A stretch of 64,000 nucleotides of DNA, from positions 36,835 through 100,834 of the forward strand of contig NW_026516807.1 in NCBI RefSeq assembly GCF_025766255.1, in the 5' to 3' direction. The DNA comes from Zychaea mexicana. Lineage: Eukaryota; Mucoromycota; Mucoromycetes; Mucorales; Lichtheimiaceae. The position numbers and the translations under genes are program-made. Each line of letters starts with the position of its first letter. Position 1 is the first letter of the stretch. The notes under the pieces are model-generated. The model did no database searches. It was not told where the DNA came from and was given only the letters and a program-made list of their open reading frames with translations. Below are positions 10,687 through 22,865 of this stretch, one piece after another.

Positions 10687-13397
10687 TTATTGCTGCAACG
10701 ATGCCACAGCAGCATCCACCCTTGTTTTCAGTGCCACCTTATCGTGCATTGTACGCGCCAACTCATCCAGCGGTATGGTATCCAGGAGACGAACGGTGAT
10801 CTTTGGTGCATGTCTGACGCCCGTTGCCTAGTTGCCCCCCCCCCAAACTCTTGTGTTAGTAACCTGCCATCGTTTGTTTATTTTTGTTTATCTGCTGTCT
10901 ACTCTGTTTACCTTGACATGAGGAAAGAGCTGATCTCCCAATTTTTCCTTTTGTTGGGTAAGCGGAAGTCCTTCAATGGATGCGAGAAATTTGTCGATTG
11001 TGTTTGGCGCAAGGCGTGCCAGTTTGTCAAGGTTTGTGCTTGACATGGGTTGTGCTGGTGACGGGGCAACGATAGGGATGGCGCGCGAAATACGCAGCGT
11101 TGTTGTTGTTGTTGCCGGCAGCGGCGGTGGTGGTGCAGTGATTGTGATGGGCAGTGGTGGTTGCCCGACGATGGGCGTAGGTGGACTCGCATTGCCAGTG
11201 GACCCATCATCGTCATCATCGTCGTCTTTGAATATCTCGAGCGCCGATTTCGCCAGTTTTATCTGCTCTCTGAGGAAATCTTGGTTAAACAAGCAGAGGG
11301 ATCGTTCCTTGCGCTTGAGCGTCAACAGCATAAACACAATGTCCTCGACGTTGTGTTTGATGCCGATACGGATCACAGCGTCTGTCATGCGTTGCTTTTG
11401 TAGGCCTGGTGTTGCTTCGGTCATGGCACTGGATGCCGATTCATTGGAGCTACGACGGCGTAGCGTCGGCGCCGGAGGCGGCTTTGTTTGTTGTTTTTGG
11501 AAAGGATGCTGGTGTGGGTTATGATGATGATGATGATGCTGCTGTTGATAGTGATTATTGGTATAGTGGGGTTGTGGATGCTGTGCAAAGAGACTGCTGG
11601 TGTGTACTGCAGCTGTTGGGGTGACAGCAGCAGAAACAGGAGGGATGTGCGTCATTGTGGAATGGCGTTTCTTGATGCCAGGGAACTTTTCAGTGACGAC
11701 CGCGTTCACATGGGTCGTTGTGGTGGTGAGCGGCCGTCGTGATGATGGTGCTAACGGCGGCGGCGGTGCTGCACCAGGCTGGGGCGATGGTTTGGAGTAG
11801 TCAATGTACTCGGGTATGGTGGGAGCGACGGGGACATAAGGCGGTGGCGGATGCGCAGGGATGCCTGGTGTGGAGAAGCGCCTGACCATGTCATGCGACC
11901 GGCCGTTTTTCTCGGTTCGCGGTTTTTTAGGCTCGTGGAATGCAACAATGATAGGCTTCGACAGGATGTACTTGTTGTTCATCTCCTCTCGTGCCCGCTG
12001 TGCCTCCTCGGCCCTGCCAAAGCTGACAAATCCGAATCCCTTTGATTGATCCGTCTCCGGGTTCCTCATCACCCGGGCCGAAATGATGTGTCCGTACTGT
12101 CGAAAGTGTTTGAACAGGTCGCAGCTTCTGACCTGCAGATCCAGGTTTTTGATGTACAGATTGGTGTAGTCCACCGTGCTCCCGTTGTTACCACCGGTGC
12201 CGCTGCCATTGCTGCTGCCATTCAGTGCCTTGGTCTATCAAGAAGAAGAATATGTCCGTTCATGAGTATTCTATCCATGGAGTGTGTGTTTCCCAGCAAC
12301 TTACAGGAGAAGGTGCGAGTGGTTGTTGTTGTAGTGGTTGCTGGTGAAGAAGCGTCATGACTTCTGAAGAGTGGGGCCGCCCTTTCTTTGACACAAATGG
12401 AAAGACGTTGCTGTTTAAATACAAAAGAGAGAGCTTACTTTTAGTTGCTTATTTTTTAAGGTTGGCCGGGTCCTTCTTTGAAAGGGGAAAGAAAAAGATG
12501 TGCAACTTACATGGTGTGGCCTTGGATATTTTTGTTGTTCTACAAGCCATCCTTTATTTGTTAAGAACTCATCATCGAATGACAACTTTTTTTTTTCACG
12601 CTCTGTACAAGCATAATCGCTCTGGGGAATCTTTCCAAGTGTACCATACCATTGTTTTCACTGCCATTTCTGCGTCGTTTGCATCGAAATACTGAACAAG
12701 TGCGGTGCCCTTGAATCCCTTGCCTTGATCCATAATGATCTTGCACAGATTCATGGGCCCAAACGGACGGAAAAACTCATACAGCAGGAGGTTCGTGGTG
12801 CCCAGTGGGAGGTTCCGTATCTGATATATCCCGGACGTGGCTTCTGGTTCCTGATAGTCACCCGGCGGTGCGATCTTTAGCTGAAAGGATACTTGGTTCT
12901 TTAGAGTGGCGTCGTTGAACAAAGTGTACGCTCGGTCAGCTGATTCCCCCACCCCCAAGAAAAAACAAACAACACCATTTTTTTTTTGAGTGGGGGTTGT
13001 TTACTTTAAATATGGCTTTCTTTTCATGGACGATTTTGGTCTACCTTTATCAATGGATGGAAACTGAATGTAGCCCGTTCCGTCTAAGCGATTGAGCCTA
13101 ACCCTGGTTGCCGTTGTAAGTAGACGAGCTTTGAGGATATGCAAATCAAAGGGAGAAGAGGAAGAGCTGAGGGACTTACTCTACCGGGTCACAGCTCTGC
13201 ACCAGGTCCATAATATCATTCTCCGATACCGTCGACGGAATTCCTTCCGTGTAGAGCCTGTCCGACACCAATGCCTCGCGAAGCGGCGGCGGTTGTTGTC
13301 CTTGTTTAGTCGTCATGGCAATACGATCCGTTGTCATCATGCTTCCCCGCTTCTTGGGCAGCCGCACAATCGGTTTTCCATGGCACAGCTCTGTCAT
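10687..13397 (-). CDS. Three-RRM, MLLE-domain RNA-binding protein (Rrm4/PABP-like)
   Basis: Six exons (13397-13180, 13103-13045, 12939-12650, 12385-12305, 12234-10912, 10827-10687) encode 703 residues with all phases consistent. RRM1 is at about residues 45-115 (SDRLYTEGIP, then GTGYIQF), RRM2 at 129-205 (GIYQIRNLP, then GTALVQYF) and RRM3 at 240-318 (TNLYIKNLD, then KGFGFVSF). RRM3 resembles the fourth RRM of poly(A)-binding protein. A long disordered H-, P- and Q-rich linker follows, with a stretch around 500-540 (VEDIVFMLLTLKRKERSLC) that looks like a divergent MLLE. The C-terminus is a full MLLE: LTQQKEKLGDQLFPHVK, then KITVRLLDTIP. MLLE domains bind PAM2 peptides. Fungal Rrm4 (three RRMs plus MLLE repeats) carries mRNAs on moving endosomes, so transport of mRNA in long hyphae is a fair inference. 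A Mip6/Pes4-like meiotic mRNA regulator is the alternative. Confidence 0.85.
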
Positions 13398-14165
13398 GGC
13401 CTGTTGTTGTTTTTCTTTTAGCTATGTCTCTAAAACACACACAAAAGAGCCACCAGGAAAAAGTGTCAAAAGGGTCGCTTCTTTAACTTCCAGAATAATA
13501 AAAAAATGACAGCCCTGCGGACCGAGAAGGTGGCACCTTGGTGATACCGTTCCACACTCTTGTTTTCTCACCTCTTTTTATTATATATATATATATTTCT
13601 CCCTTGTGTTTTCGTACGCCCTGAACTAAAAAACGCTATTTATCGTTGGTTTTCGCGAAAAAAGCAGATGGGGGTTCGTTTGTCGTTCCGGGATCTCTCT
13701 CAGAGTATTGAATGGATGGGATGACGCGCAACCCAGCTATATCCACTTGTTACCAGGTTACGTTGAAGGCAGGTGTATATGCTATGCGATACAGCTATAG
13801 AGAATGCTAGCACAAGAGAGAGAGAGAGAGAAAGGGAAAGAGGAACAGAAAAAAACAGAATGGAAAAGAAAGAAGCAAGAAGAGAGCCAAAAAGAAAAGA
13901 AAAGAAAAGCAAAGAGAAAAAAGAGAGTCAAGTGCCTCGAATGGTATCAGGGGCCCGCCTTCTCATAGAGAGAAGCTTAAGCTGATGCTGCTGTTGCTGC
14001 TGCTGTTGCTGTAGTTGTTGTGTGGAAATAGGTGACGCACCCGCGTCATGGGTTGCCGAATGCTACATGCAAGAACCGGCACTCTTTCATTTTCGGCTCC
14101 CTCATTTGCCGTCGTCGTCGTGGTCGTCGTCGGTCAATGGAATGTTTATACTCTCATCCGTCGTG

Positions 14166-14201
<36 letters not shown>

Positions 14202-17200
14202 TTACACGTACACAAGAGCATACACACTACACGTTGTACAACATCAACAATACACCCTTCAGGCAAACCGTACCCTATTTCCTTTGCATTGTCATACCGA
14301 GCCACCCGTTGTTGCTGTTACACCTTCTTTTATGTTCTTTGACACAAAACAGCTGTTTCCTGGCAACAGCAGCAAAGTCCTCATTGAATCAATGATAATA
14401 ACGTCTGTGTTTTTTCATTTTATTTTATTTTTTCGCCCTTTTTGCTGCATTCATCATCTAGCACACATGACCTCGTGCAGCAAACAGTCTACATGGTAAT
14501 AAAGGTCCATAATCCTTATCCAAAGCGTTCGTCAATACCAACATGGCAAGTGTTGTAGTAGTAGTAGTAGTAGTAGTAGACCTTGGCTGAAGATTCTAGG
14601 TTGTAGAAAACATGGAAAATTACGCTTACAATCATGCTGGATTTACCGAGCAGTAACCGGCAATACTATTGCTTACAGCAGCGGTTGTTTTCAATATACG
14701 TCGAAGAAAATGCAAATTACCTGAACATAAAGACTGTTTTTGTTTATCAAGGCACCCAGATAATGATCAACCAGGAAGGGGACGATCAGGATGGTGGGGG
14801 GGGCGGGTGCTGTTGCAATGAGGCATATAGGCTAGACCGGAGATTGTATTAGATGCAACTTGCATGTTGTTGTTGTAAAGTACCCGATCATCGTCAGCAT
14901 GTAGTAGTAGCCTGTTCGGGACGCAATCATGCATGCATCGAATTTGATTCCAGCAAACGACAACACCTTGGGCAAATGAGGGGGAAGAACAGGTACGGGA
15001 TTTTCAGAAACGTTGGTTCGCCGCTTCGTCATTGAACCCGTACCTTTTTTTTTTTTTTTTTTTGGAACGGAGCAAGAAAGCAATAGCCCGATTATGCAGC
15101 TTTTGCCCATTGAGTTTTCCCTTAAGATACACTGTATATATCGGATATCCTGTGGTACCCTACGATCATCATTGTTATGATGGATCCACAGAGAAAAAGT
15201 GTTCTCCACATGGTGTGGCATTCAATGTCAAGTTGATATGTTATTGCCTCATGATAGGGTGGCACAACACACAAGCTTGTCATCAGTGCACTGGCTATTG
15301 TTCAGCAGATACCAGTCTCACAATCCCATGTAATGGTGCTGCAACAACGAGTTACTGATTTTTTGAATGTTATGTGTGATGATCTGTTATTAGCTGTGAG
15401 CACTTGTAAAGATAAATAGCGATCAGTGTAGAGTATGTAACAGCCACAAAGACCCACTACTGATATTGCAGGAAATCTTATCCAAGGGAGACGGTGTATA
15501 GGTGTAGATGTATGGCGTTTGTTACTACTGGTCCAGCATATAATGCCTAGTAGTAGTACTAAGTTGTAAAAAATAAGGCGGCGCTGCTTTTACTCATCTT
15601 ATTGATCGGATTGATCGGAACGCTCACGGACGACAGCCAGACAAATATGTTTCGCTGGATTGCCGCAAACCTATTCAAGCAGCTCGAAGCTCCACTTGAA
15701 TACAACAATACAAGACGCGTGTATATTGCGTAAGGGTGGGGAAATTGTATGGTTTTGGCATTCAACTTGATCGATACGGCAACTCTTGGGCTGAATGTGT
15801 GTGAGTGGTCATGCCATTGGTAGCCCTCTTCCCCGTGACAGAAGAGAGGGAAACGCACCAAATGAAGGTACATCGTTTAGGCTTATCTTCGTAACACTTG
15901 TAACATTTCCAGTCGGGGTTTTCTTTGTGTCCTGAGAGTCTTTTTGTAGTGTGTGGTTTAATGTTACAGCCAGCTTTGGGAGTTGACTGTGGGGACTAGC
16001 AAGTGAGGCCATTCGTTGACCTGATGACAAGTTGTCATGGGAACAAACCGCAGAGAAGCCCGTGACCTAATATGCAACAGGGCTGCATCCTTTTTGTGTC
16101 GCCAACACATTAGTCAAATTAGCATGTTACATACATTCCAACCGGAGAATCACAGTGACAGCCGATCACCTGTGGCAGCTCTTTCCTATCAACAAGCAAC
16201 ACACACACACACACACACACATCCCTTTCTCTCTACTCTGTTCTCTCTGTGACGTTCTGACGTTGAAAAAAACCGCCTGGTTCCGAAAGCCTGGAAAGGG
16301 GGCTCCAAGCAGAAAATATTTAAAAAAAGGGGGCGAAGGGGCAAGGAAGGCGCTTACTACTCTTTTCCCGCGCTCATATTACCCAAGGAACATCGTTTCG
16401 TTTCAACCCTATTTCATGAAAAACCTCGAACAACGTCATTCTTGCCTTCTAAATAAGAAAGCTCATAACCAAATGTGAAGATGTTCTGCGGATATCATTG
16501 GTCCGTTCATTGAAAACAGCAAAAAAAAAACCCCTGGTGCAACTCCGCCAGGTAATTGGTGGCTATATTTTTTTTCTTTTTGGTAGTTCAAAAGAAAGAG
16601 ACAAGGTAATTTCCTCTTTCCTCTTTCTCTCTTTTTTTTTCTTCCTTATCAGTTTCGAGAGCGAGACCCTCTTTCCAGGTAGGCAAAAGCCATGTTCTCT
16701 TTATTATCTCGTCCTGGGGTGGAAGGAATTGAGTGGGGGGGGGAAAAGGTCAAAGTTCTCCTTGACGCTCGTTCCCGCACAGACAGTTCGGTGACTCTGC
16801 TTTTCCATTCACTACCAACCCGGTCGCTTATTATATTTTTTGCTTCGAACACCACCCCCTTCTTGTTTTCCATTTTATTCCACAAAGTCAAAAGTCAGCT
16901 TATAGCGCCGCAGTCCAAACTCTTTTTTCCTTTCCTTCCTGTGTTTTTTTTTCCTTTTTGTTTCGTTCGTGTACATCCCCCGAGAAAAGAGGTTGGGTAG
17001 CAACAGGTAGGGTTATCACTAAGCAACCGGGGTAGTGAATGATTTGCGGTTGTCATGGATGGAACTATGAGTGGGGGGTGTGTGTTCAGAAGAACTAGAG
17101 AGAGAAAATGTCATCCTACATATTTGGGCTGCATGTGAAACCCACGCTGACAGGGCCTTTTTTTTTTTTTTTGCCACCTTAGTACAACTTTTTTTCTCTC

Positions 17201-17323
17201 TCTCTCTTTCTCTCTCACACACACACTCTCCTGGTTAAGCTTTCGTTTGCCTCTCCGCTTCAATACAAACAACACAAAAACAACAAGTTTGACAGATCTC
17301 GTAACAATCTCCAATTCCCAGCA
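13398..17323. other. 3.9-kb intergenic region, low-complexity rich
   Basis: No gene was recognised on either strand. It holds GA/CT runs (13818-13832, 14168-14199), a GTA run (14557-14578), several poly-T tracts, an AC run (16198-16221) and a CT-rich leader ending just upstream of the Zn2Cys6 gene (17188-17232). It sits upstream of two divergently transcribed regulators, so long 5' UTRs and upstream control sequences are plausible. Confidence 0.4.
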
Positions 17324-18372
17324 ATGCAGTCTATGCCCTATTATCAGCAAGGCTATCAGGCCACTGCTTCCTACTCCAACAACGGATCGCCCGTCCCCTC
17401 ATCTGTCCTCACCACCGCCGCTCCTCCAATGATGACCCATACTAATGGCATGTCGCCCTTACCCCATCAGGCGCTAGGTGAAATAGCCCAGTCGCAGCAG
17501 CCCCCGAAGCGCAAGCAGGTCAAGAACGCATGCAGTAAGCACTTTTTTAAATGTGATAGCAGTAGTCGTTTACTGGGAAAAAATTAAATAAATCCCGGGA
17601 GAGAGAGAGAGAGAGACAAAAAAAAATTTTATATACTAAAACGGGGAATTTTCTATTAGCAAACTGTCAAAAGGCCTGCAAAAAATGTGATGACGCTCGT
17701 CCTTGCCCACGATGCATAAAGTACGGTATTGCCGACACGTGTGTCAATTCCGTACGCAAGGAGCGGAAGAAAGGGATCAAGCGCGGCCCATACAAGAGAA
17801 GAACAAAGGACGGCAGCGATCGTGCGTCGGTTTCCTCGGCTGGCAACAGTCGCAAGGATGAAGGCAGCTCGTTGCTCGACTCGCATCAGCCACCACAGCC
17901 TGCACAAGCGAGCCATCAGTCGCCATACATGCGTCCTCCCTCGATGGCTTTTGGTTATCCCAGCAATTTGAACCAGTATGGCCAGCCCACGACGTATGAC
18001 CCGTATGGCTCCTATGCAGCTGCGTATCACAAGGATCAAATGATGCCGCAATCGTATGTTGTGAACCCAATGTACCAGTCGATGGGCTATCCTGTCCTGA
18101 TGCCAGGCGCTACGGACAACCAACAGCATCAACCGCAGCAGCAACAACAACAACAACAACAACCACAACAACAGCAGGCGTATGCTGCTGCTCAGCATTC
18201 GCCTGTGCCTCAGCAGCATTACAGTCTACTCCATCAACAATCATCGCGTCCGTTTGGTGACCATGTACTCCATCAGCAACAAAGTTCTGGTGCTAGCTCA
18301 CCAGCTCATCTCTACTATCAGCAGCAGCAGCAGCAGCAGCAGCACCCACACCAGCAACAGCAACAAACTCCA

Positions 18373-18412
<40 letters not shown>

Positions 18413-18708
18413 GAAGTTTGCCGGAAATCAAGGAACTGCAGGACGGATTTATGAAGCCTCAGCCAATGACACCCGTGCCAAGCGCATCGACTTCCTCGGG
18501 AACATCCACGCCTCCAGAAGCAAACACCGAAGATGACGATGGATCCAAGTACGCACGTCTGTCGCAACTCTGCACTGCTGCGCTACATCACAACACCAAC
18601 ACTACTAGCACTACTACACCCAACGCAGCTAGCGAACAACCACAGAACACGCACTCTACTACTGATTCGCCTAATCCACAACAACAACAACAACAACAAC
18701 AGTCATAA
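17324..18708 (+). CDS. Zn2Cys6 transcription factor with poly-Q activation region
   Basis: Two exons (17324-17534 and 17660-18708, phase 1) give 419 residues. The binuclear cluster forms across the intron: residue 70 starts C-TN-C-QKACKK-C-DDARP-C-PR-C-IKYGIADT-C, which is CX2CX6CX5CX2CX8C. A basic tail RKERKKGIKRGPYKRR follows. The ARPCPRC wording and KRGPYKRR tail are typical of ERT1/AcuK-like regulators of carbon metabolism, but I cannot see the PAS-like domain that true ERT1 proteins carry. The rest is disordered, rich in Q, P, Y and S, with four poly-Q tracts. A nuclear DNA-binding activator or repressor is the safe description. The start was chosen as the first ATG after a CT-rich leader. 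Confidence 0.88.
18124..18416. repeat. CAG/CAA tracts encoding poly-Gln
   Basis: Runs at 18134-18177, 18319-18342 and 18375-18411, plus another at 18679-18701 near the stop. The latter two internal runs are nearly pure CAG and are therefore likely to vary in length between strains. Confidence 0.85.
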
Positions 18709-18988
18709 AAGAATGAAAGACAGTGAGCAGCGGATACCCTTCATTTTCCCTCTGCACACCGATCCATTTTTTTTATTACCTTGTTTTATACATATTTTCA
18801 ACTCTCAATTCAACTCACGTACACTTACACACACACACACACACACATTTGCACATTTTCTAGAAACAACAACTGCACGCACAATTTTTTCTCCCTGTTA
18901 TTTGATTTTCGTTTTTTAATTTATTTGTTTGTAAATTTTGGAAAAAAGCAAAATAGACTACAAAAATTAACTTTAAAATTTATTGCTT

Positions 18989-20152
18989 TTATGACCATGA
19001 GCTGAATGTACGCATGCATAGTTCGTATGTTGTGAATGTAGCGCCAGCGGCAGGAATACTATTTGAGGGGGCAAAGTGTAAAATGTATTTAATAACGAGA
19101 ATTTTGCGTGTGTCATGTGTCAAAGACAATGGGAAAATCATAGTTTACCTTCGAACGACAGCAGGAGCAAGTCCACGGAAAAGACCTCGGGTACCTTCCC
19201 TAGCAACAATCTCCTTCATGACCCTTGTCACATAAAGGCCCCGTGGCAACGGCCCATTTTGATTCTGTACGACCGACTTGACAACATCCAGTGGATACGA
19301 TGCCAACCAATACGACATGCCACCCACCGAGCCTGACGCCATCAACTGCAAGATCGTCGCGTCGCCTTCCTGACCTTGGGTCAAGTATCGCTTCATGATT
19401 TCGTATCCAGAATAAAAGCCGGCATAGGCTGGAATTTCACGCAGGATGGTGACATACATGCCTCGGAACAAGGCAGTAAAGCCGTCGTTCCGGATCAGTT
19501 GCCGGGCACAGTCAATCGGACCCTTGAATTGTTGTGTTGCTCCTTCTGTGCTGTATTGTGCCTGTAACTTGATCTTCAACAGCTCTACCGGCGATGCCAG
19601 TGCCGAATTCACAATGCCCGCTCCTGCACCTGCCAAGGCGATTTGTCCGATCGTCAGTGTCTGCCCCGGATAGGCTTGCATGGCTTTTTTTAAAGACGAG
19701 TTGGCTGCAAATAACACAGCATTGACTGCACCAATACCCACGAGGGGACTTGCCATGCCTAAGATAAATATATTTCCTTGAGTCTTTTGCTTCTTTTGAT
19801 ATTTTACTCACCCACCAAAGCTTTTACCTTTATACAGGGCAAAGAAACCTTCTTTTCTGATAGTTTGTGCAGCGCAATCCCAGGCACCATTAAATCGTGT
19901 ATGATCCAGTTGCAGTCTTACTTTGATTGTGTCTATCGGTTGTCCGACAATGACTTGCGCCATGCCGCTCATGCTATAATTGATTTTCTCATGTTTAGAA
20001 AAACACCAATAACCATTCAGGGACCGAGATCTGTCATTCCCAGTCGCTCCAGCAAAAAAACAAAAAAGACCAAAAACTGGGGGCTTATTAATATCAACTT
20101 ACTTGCCAGCAACAAAGTCGGCAGCAGCTGAAACTTGCTTCTTTTCTGACAT
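18989..20152 (-). CDS. Mitochondrial carrier (SLC25), Ymc1/Ymc2-like
   Basis: Four exons (20152-20103, 19973-19828, 19758-19149, 19058-18989) encode 291 residues, normal for the family. The three carrier signatures are visible: QPIDTIKVRLQ, SPVELLKIKLQ and YPLDVVKSVVQ, each a PX[DE]XX[KR]X[RK] motif at the end of an odd transmembrane helix. The C-terminus is RSIPAAGATFTTYEL. The phrases GIVNSALASP and YPLDVVKSVVQNQN match the yeast Ymc1/Ymc2 branch, inner-membrane carriers linked to amino-acid (glutamate/glycine) transport. Carnitine-carrier relatives are the main alternative. The last exon is only 70 nt and is easily missed. Confidence 0.9.
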
Positions 20153-20759
20153 GTTTATAATGGAAAGTTTTTAAAAAGAACTATAAAAAAAGGCCAGAAA
20201 AAGAGTATTAAATAGTAGAAAGAAAAGAAAGGGTTTCTTGTCTAAACCTTATTACAAGATAGATCCAACCAGCATAGCCGATTGCGTGCTTTTTGTACTA
20301 CCGATTCTTCTCCAGCTCTTTAACAGTCCGTAACCCGTTGTGTTTCACCCGTCTTGATGATATGATGTGCACTCTCATAATAGACAAGTAGCTGTTCTTT
20401 GCAAACTATGCTGCAAACAGACCTACACAGCAGTAAGACCATTTGATTAGATATGCTGCATACTCCAATGCCGCTGGTATTGTAGAATGAAAGTCCTGTA
20501 AACGCAGCTGTTAATAGCAAATCTCCATAGACACAGTATTACGTTACCGTTTTCCTTTACAAACGTAGGTTGTTAGGGCAGTCATCGTCGGCTAATTGTC
20601 ATGGGATTTTCTGGCTGTCATAGTTGTGTTATTGGGGGGAAATGGCTGTAGCATTCCGAAAAAAAAAATTCATGCGTTGTCGGTGTTTTTTCTGGATTTA
20701 CACCCTCTTTTTGTGCTGCCGCGAAAAAAAAAAAGTTTTCGATCCTTTTAAACAGCACA
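20153..20759. promoter_or_regulatory. Shared divergent promoter region
   Basis: 607 bp between the start codons of the carrier (minus strand) and NOPCHAP1 (plus strand). It holds poly-A/T tracts on both sides (for example 20660-20669 and 20725-20735) but no convincing TATA. It must contain both 5' UTRs and promoters. Confidence 0.45.
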
Positions 20760-21516
20760 ATGGACGATCGCACTCCACATTCTTCTGATCTACTCAAGAT
20801 TCCCGGACGGAAACAAACGTTAGGTATAAGGAGCCAAGGAGAAAAAAAAAACGCTTTGTTTTATTGGAAATCCCAACCTCTAGTGATCTCGGTTTTTTTT
20901 CTTTTGATTTATTAACATTGATTACCGGTATAGCAAAATTACTAGCAAGCGATGAACAGAAAAAGAATGACGTGTTAGAGACCACAACAGAAGAAGCAGC
21001 ACCAGAATTAACCAAAGAAAAGCCGAAAATGTTCAAAATGGGCGTCAATAATGATAGTAAGATTGACCTACACAGAGAGAGAGTAAAAGACCTGGGATAT
21101 TTAATTAACCACTACTCCAGTTTTAGCCAAGGTTCAATCGTTTTTGCCACAAATGCAGTCTGCCAATGAACAGTTGACAAAGCAAGATACATCGAAACTG
21201 GATATTGAGAATGTGGAAGATGATCAAGAGCAATATATTGAAATGGTAAAAAAAAAAGGGATTGAAAGGATGGAATGGCGTGTGTCGCGACTGACAAAAA
21301 GCAATTTAGAATCTCGGTCTCGGTGTGTTTGAACAGAAAAAGAACAAGGGTGGTGGATCATCGTCCGACAGTGAACAAGAAGACAACGACGACGCTATGA
21401 ACGGTAGTGACGATGACGACGACGATGAGGATGATATTGTGATTCCATCAAATACAGCTCAACCCAAAGAAAAGCCCAACATACAAATGCTGTCCGAATC
21501 ACCCAAAGAGAAGTGA
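20760..21516 (+). CDS. NOPCHAP1: NOPCHAP1-like snoRNP assembly factor
   Basis: Four short exons (20760-20823, 20934-21056, 21127-21245, 21310-21516) encode 170 residues with consistent phases (1, 1, 0). The diagnostic block VQSFLPQMQSANEQL, then LDIENV, then YIEMNLGLGVFE matches the NOPCHAP1 (C12orf45) domain. An N-terminal short motif SSDLLKIPGRK precedes it, and the C-terminus is a Ser/Asp-rich acidic tail ending KEK. In human cells the protein bridges the R2TP/RUVBL chaperone to NOP58 during box C/D snoRNP assembly in the nucleus. The same role here is inferred from the domain. The gene is tail-to-tail with SF3B5, with the stop codons 70 bp apart. Confidence 0.85.
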
Positions 21517-21586
21517 TATTGATTCGAGTGAAAGAGAGAATAATACGCTTTTGTATATTATACCACATCCCCCCCATAATCTTATT

Positions 21587-22149
21587 CTAATGCTCTTCTC
21601 GTGCAGGTGGAGGTCCACAGGGTTGCAACATTTTCTACAATATAAAAAAACCCATTAGTTTTTCTCTGTGATAGTCTGATCTGTGTGTGTGCTTTTTTTT
21701 TTTTTGATTACCTCCATCAAATTGAACTTGACTCGAGCTGTACATTCGTTTTCGGCCGTTGCAAAATATGACAAAAGTGGAGTGTGGCCAATGAAGGACG
21801 CATAACTGTCTCTGTGTTGATTCGTCAACCATTCACTATTGCATTGAAGAAAGAAGAGTCTTTTTTTAATAATTGCTGTCTGTCATTTTGTCAATCGTCG
21901 TGCTATGAGGACTACGTACTACTTGATCGTATCGGCATGGCCAGTTCCAACGTATTTCGATTGCACTATAAACAGAGTTCACTTTGAATACATGCATTTC
22001 ATACAAAAAGTTTCCTTTCATTTTACGTACAATGTTCAATTTGACTGTTAATGTTGAATCGATCCTAGAAAAAAGATGAATAATTCAAGTTGCCGTTATA
22101 TAATATACACCCTTCACGAACTGATTTGCTTGTCAGATTGCCTTACCAT
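21587..22149 (-). CDS. SF3B5: Splicing factor 3b subunit 5 (SF3b10/Ysf3)
   Basis: Five tiny exons (22149-22147, 22064-22031, 21965-21920, 21835-21712, 21634-21587) encode 84 residues; the human protein has 86. The first exon is only the ATG. The assembled sequence has the invariant SF3B5 segments QSKYVGTGHADT, EWLTNQHRDSY, FATAENE, RVKFNLMEKMLQPCGPP. No single exon exceeds 125 nt, so the gene is invisible to plain frame scanning. The product is a core subunit of the U2 snRNP SF3b complex, cradled in the SF3B1 HEAT repeats during branch-site recognition. Exon junctions all give the family sequence, so I am confident of this model. Confidence 0.95.
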
Positions 22150-22309
22150 TGTAGCAATAGAATCGGCAGAACCCACAGTTCACTGCGGGCGAGAGGGCTC
22201 CGACAGCATTTTGGGAAACAACAGGTCAACAAGTCACACATGGGGGCGGATTGTTTCCCACGATCTGTTTTTTCACTCTTTCTTTTTCGCTCTTTTCATC
22301 TAAAGTAGC

Positions 22310-22730
22310 ATGCTTTCATTCGCAGCCCTTCGTCCTCTCGTCCACACCACCACCACCACACAAATGGCCCTGCTCTCCACACTGAGCCAATCCGAACGAC
22401 AGTCGGTATTGAAGCCCCTGTTGTCCTCCGGCTGGGCTATGACGCAAGGCAGGGACGCTATCCAGAAAAACTACCAGTTTGCTGACTTTAACGAAGCGTT
22501 TGGATTCATGACACGCGTTGCCCTCAAGGCAGACAAGATGGACCATCATCCTGAGTGGTTTAATGCAAGTTGTATATCTGTTTAAAATTCTGCTTGATAC
22601 TAACAACTGCCTTGTGCTTTTCTAGGTGTACAACCGTGTTGAAATTACCTTATCGACGCATGATTGCCAGGGCCTGTCGAATCGTGATATCGAACTTGCC
22701 AAATTTTGCGACACACTCCATCAAGAATGA
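22310..22730 (+). CDS. Pterin-4a-carbinolamine dehydratase (PCD/DCoH)
   Basis: Two exons, 22310-22564 and 22626-22730, give 119 residues. The catalytic signature is [24 protein letters not shown], with the [E/D]-x3-H-[H/N]-P-x-x-x-N-x-Y-x-x-[VI] pattern intact, and [14 protein letters not shown] follows. The intron must use a GC donor (AAT|GCAAGT), because only that keeps the motif in frame. The enzyme dehydrates 4a-hydroxy-tetrahydropterin and so regenerates the cofactor of aromatic amino-acid hydroxylases, or acts as a molybdopterin-pathway-linked homologue in fungi. The first 18 residues before MALLSTLSQ may be a mitochondrial presequence, or translation may begin at that second Met. Confidence 0.92.
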
Positions 22731-22865
22731 ATAAAAAAAGAGAAATATTGACGGAAGAAGTAATTTTTCTATGTTCATTCATATTGCTATTATCTACAGT
22801 GACGAAAGGAAAGGGAAAAATAAAAGAGAATTACATATACAAAAACAAAGGGAGGAGGGGGGAGA

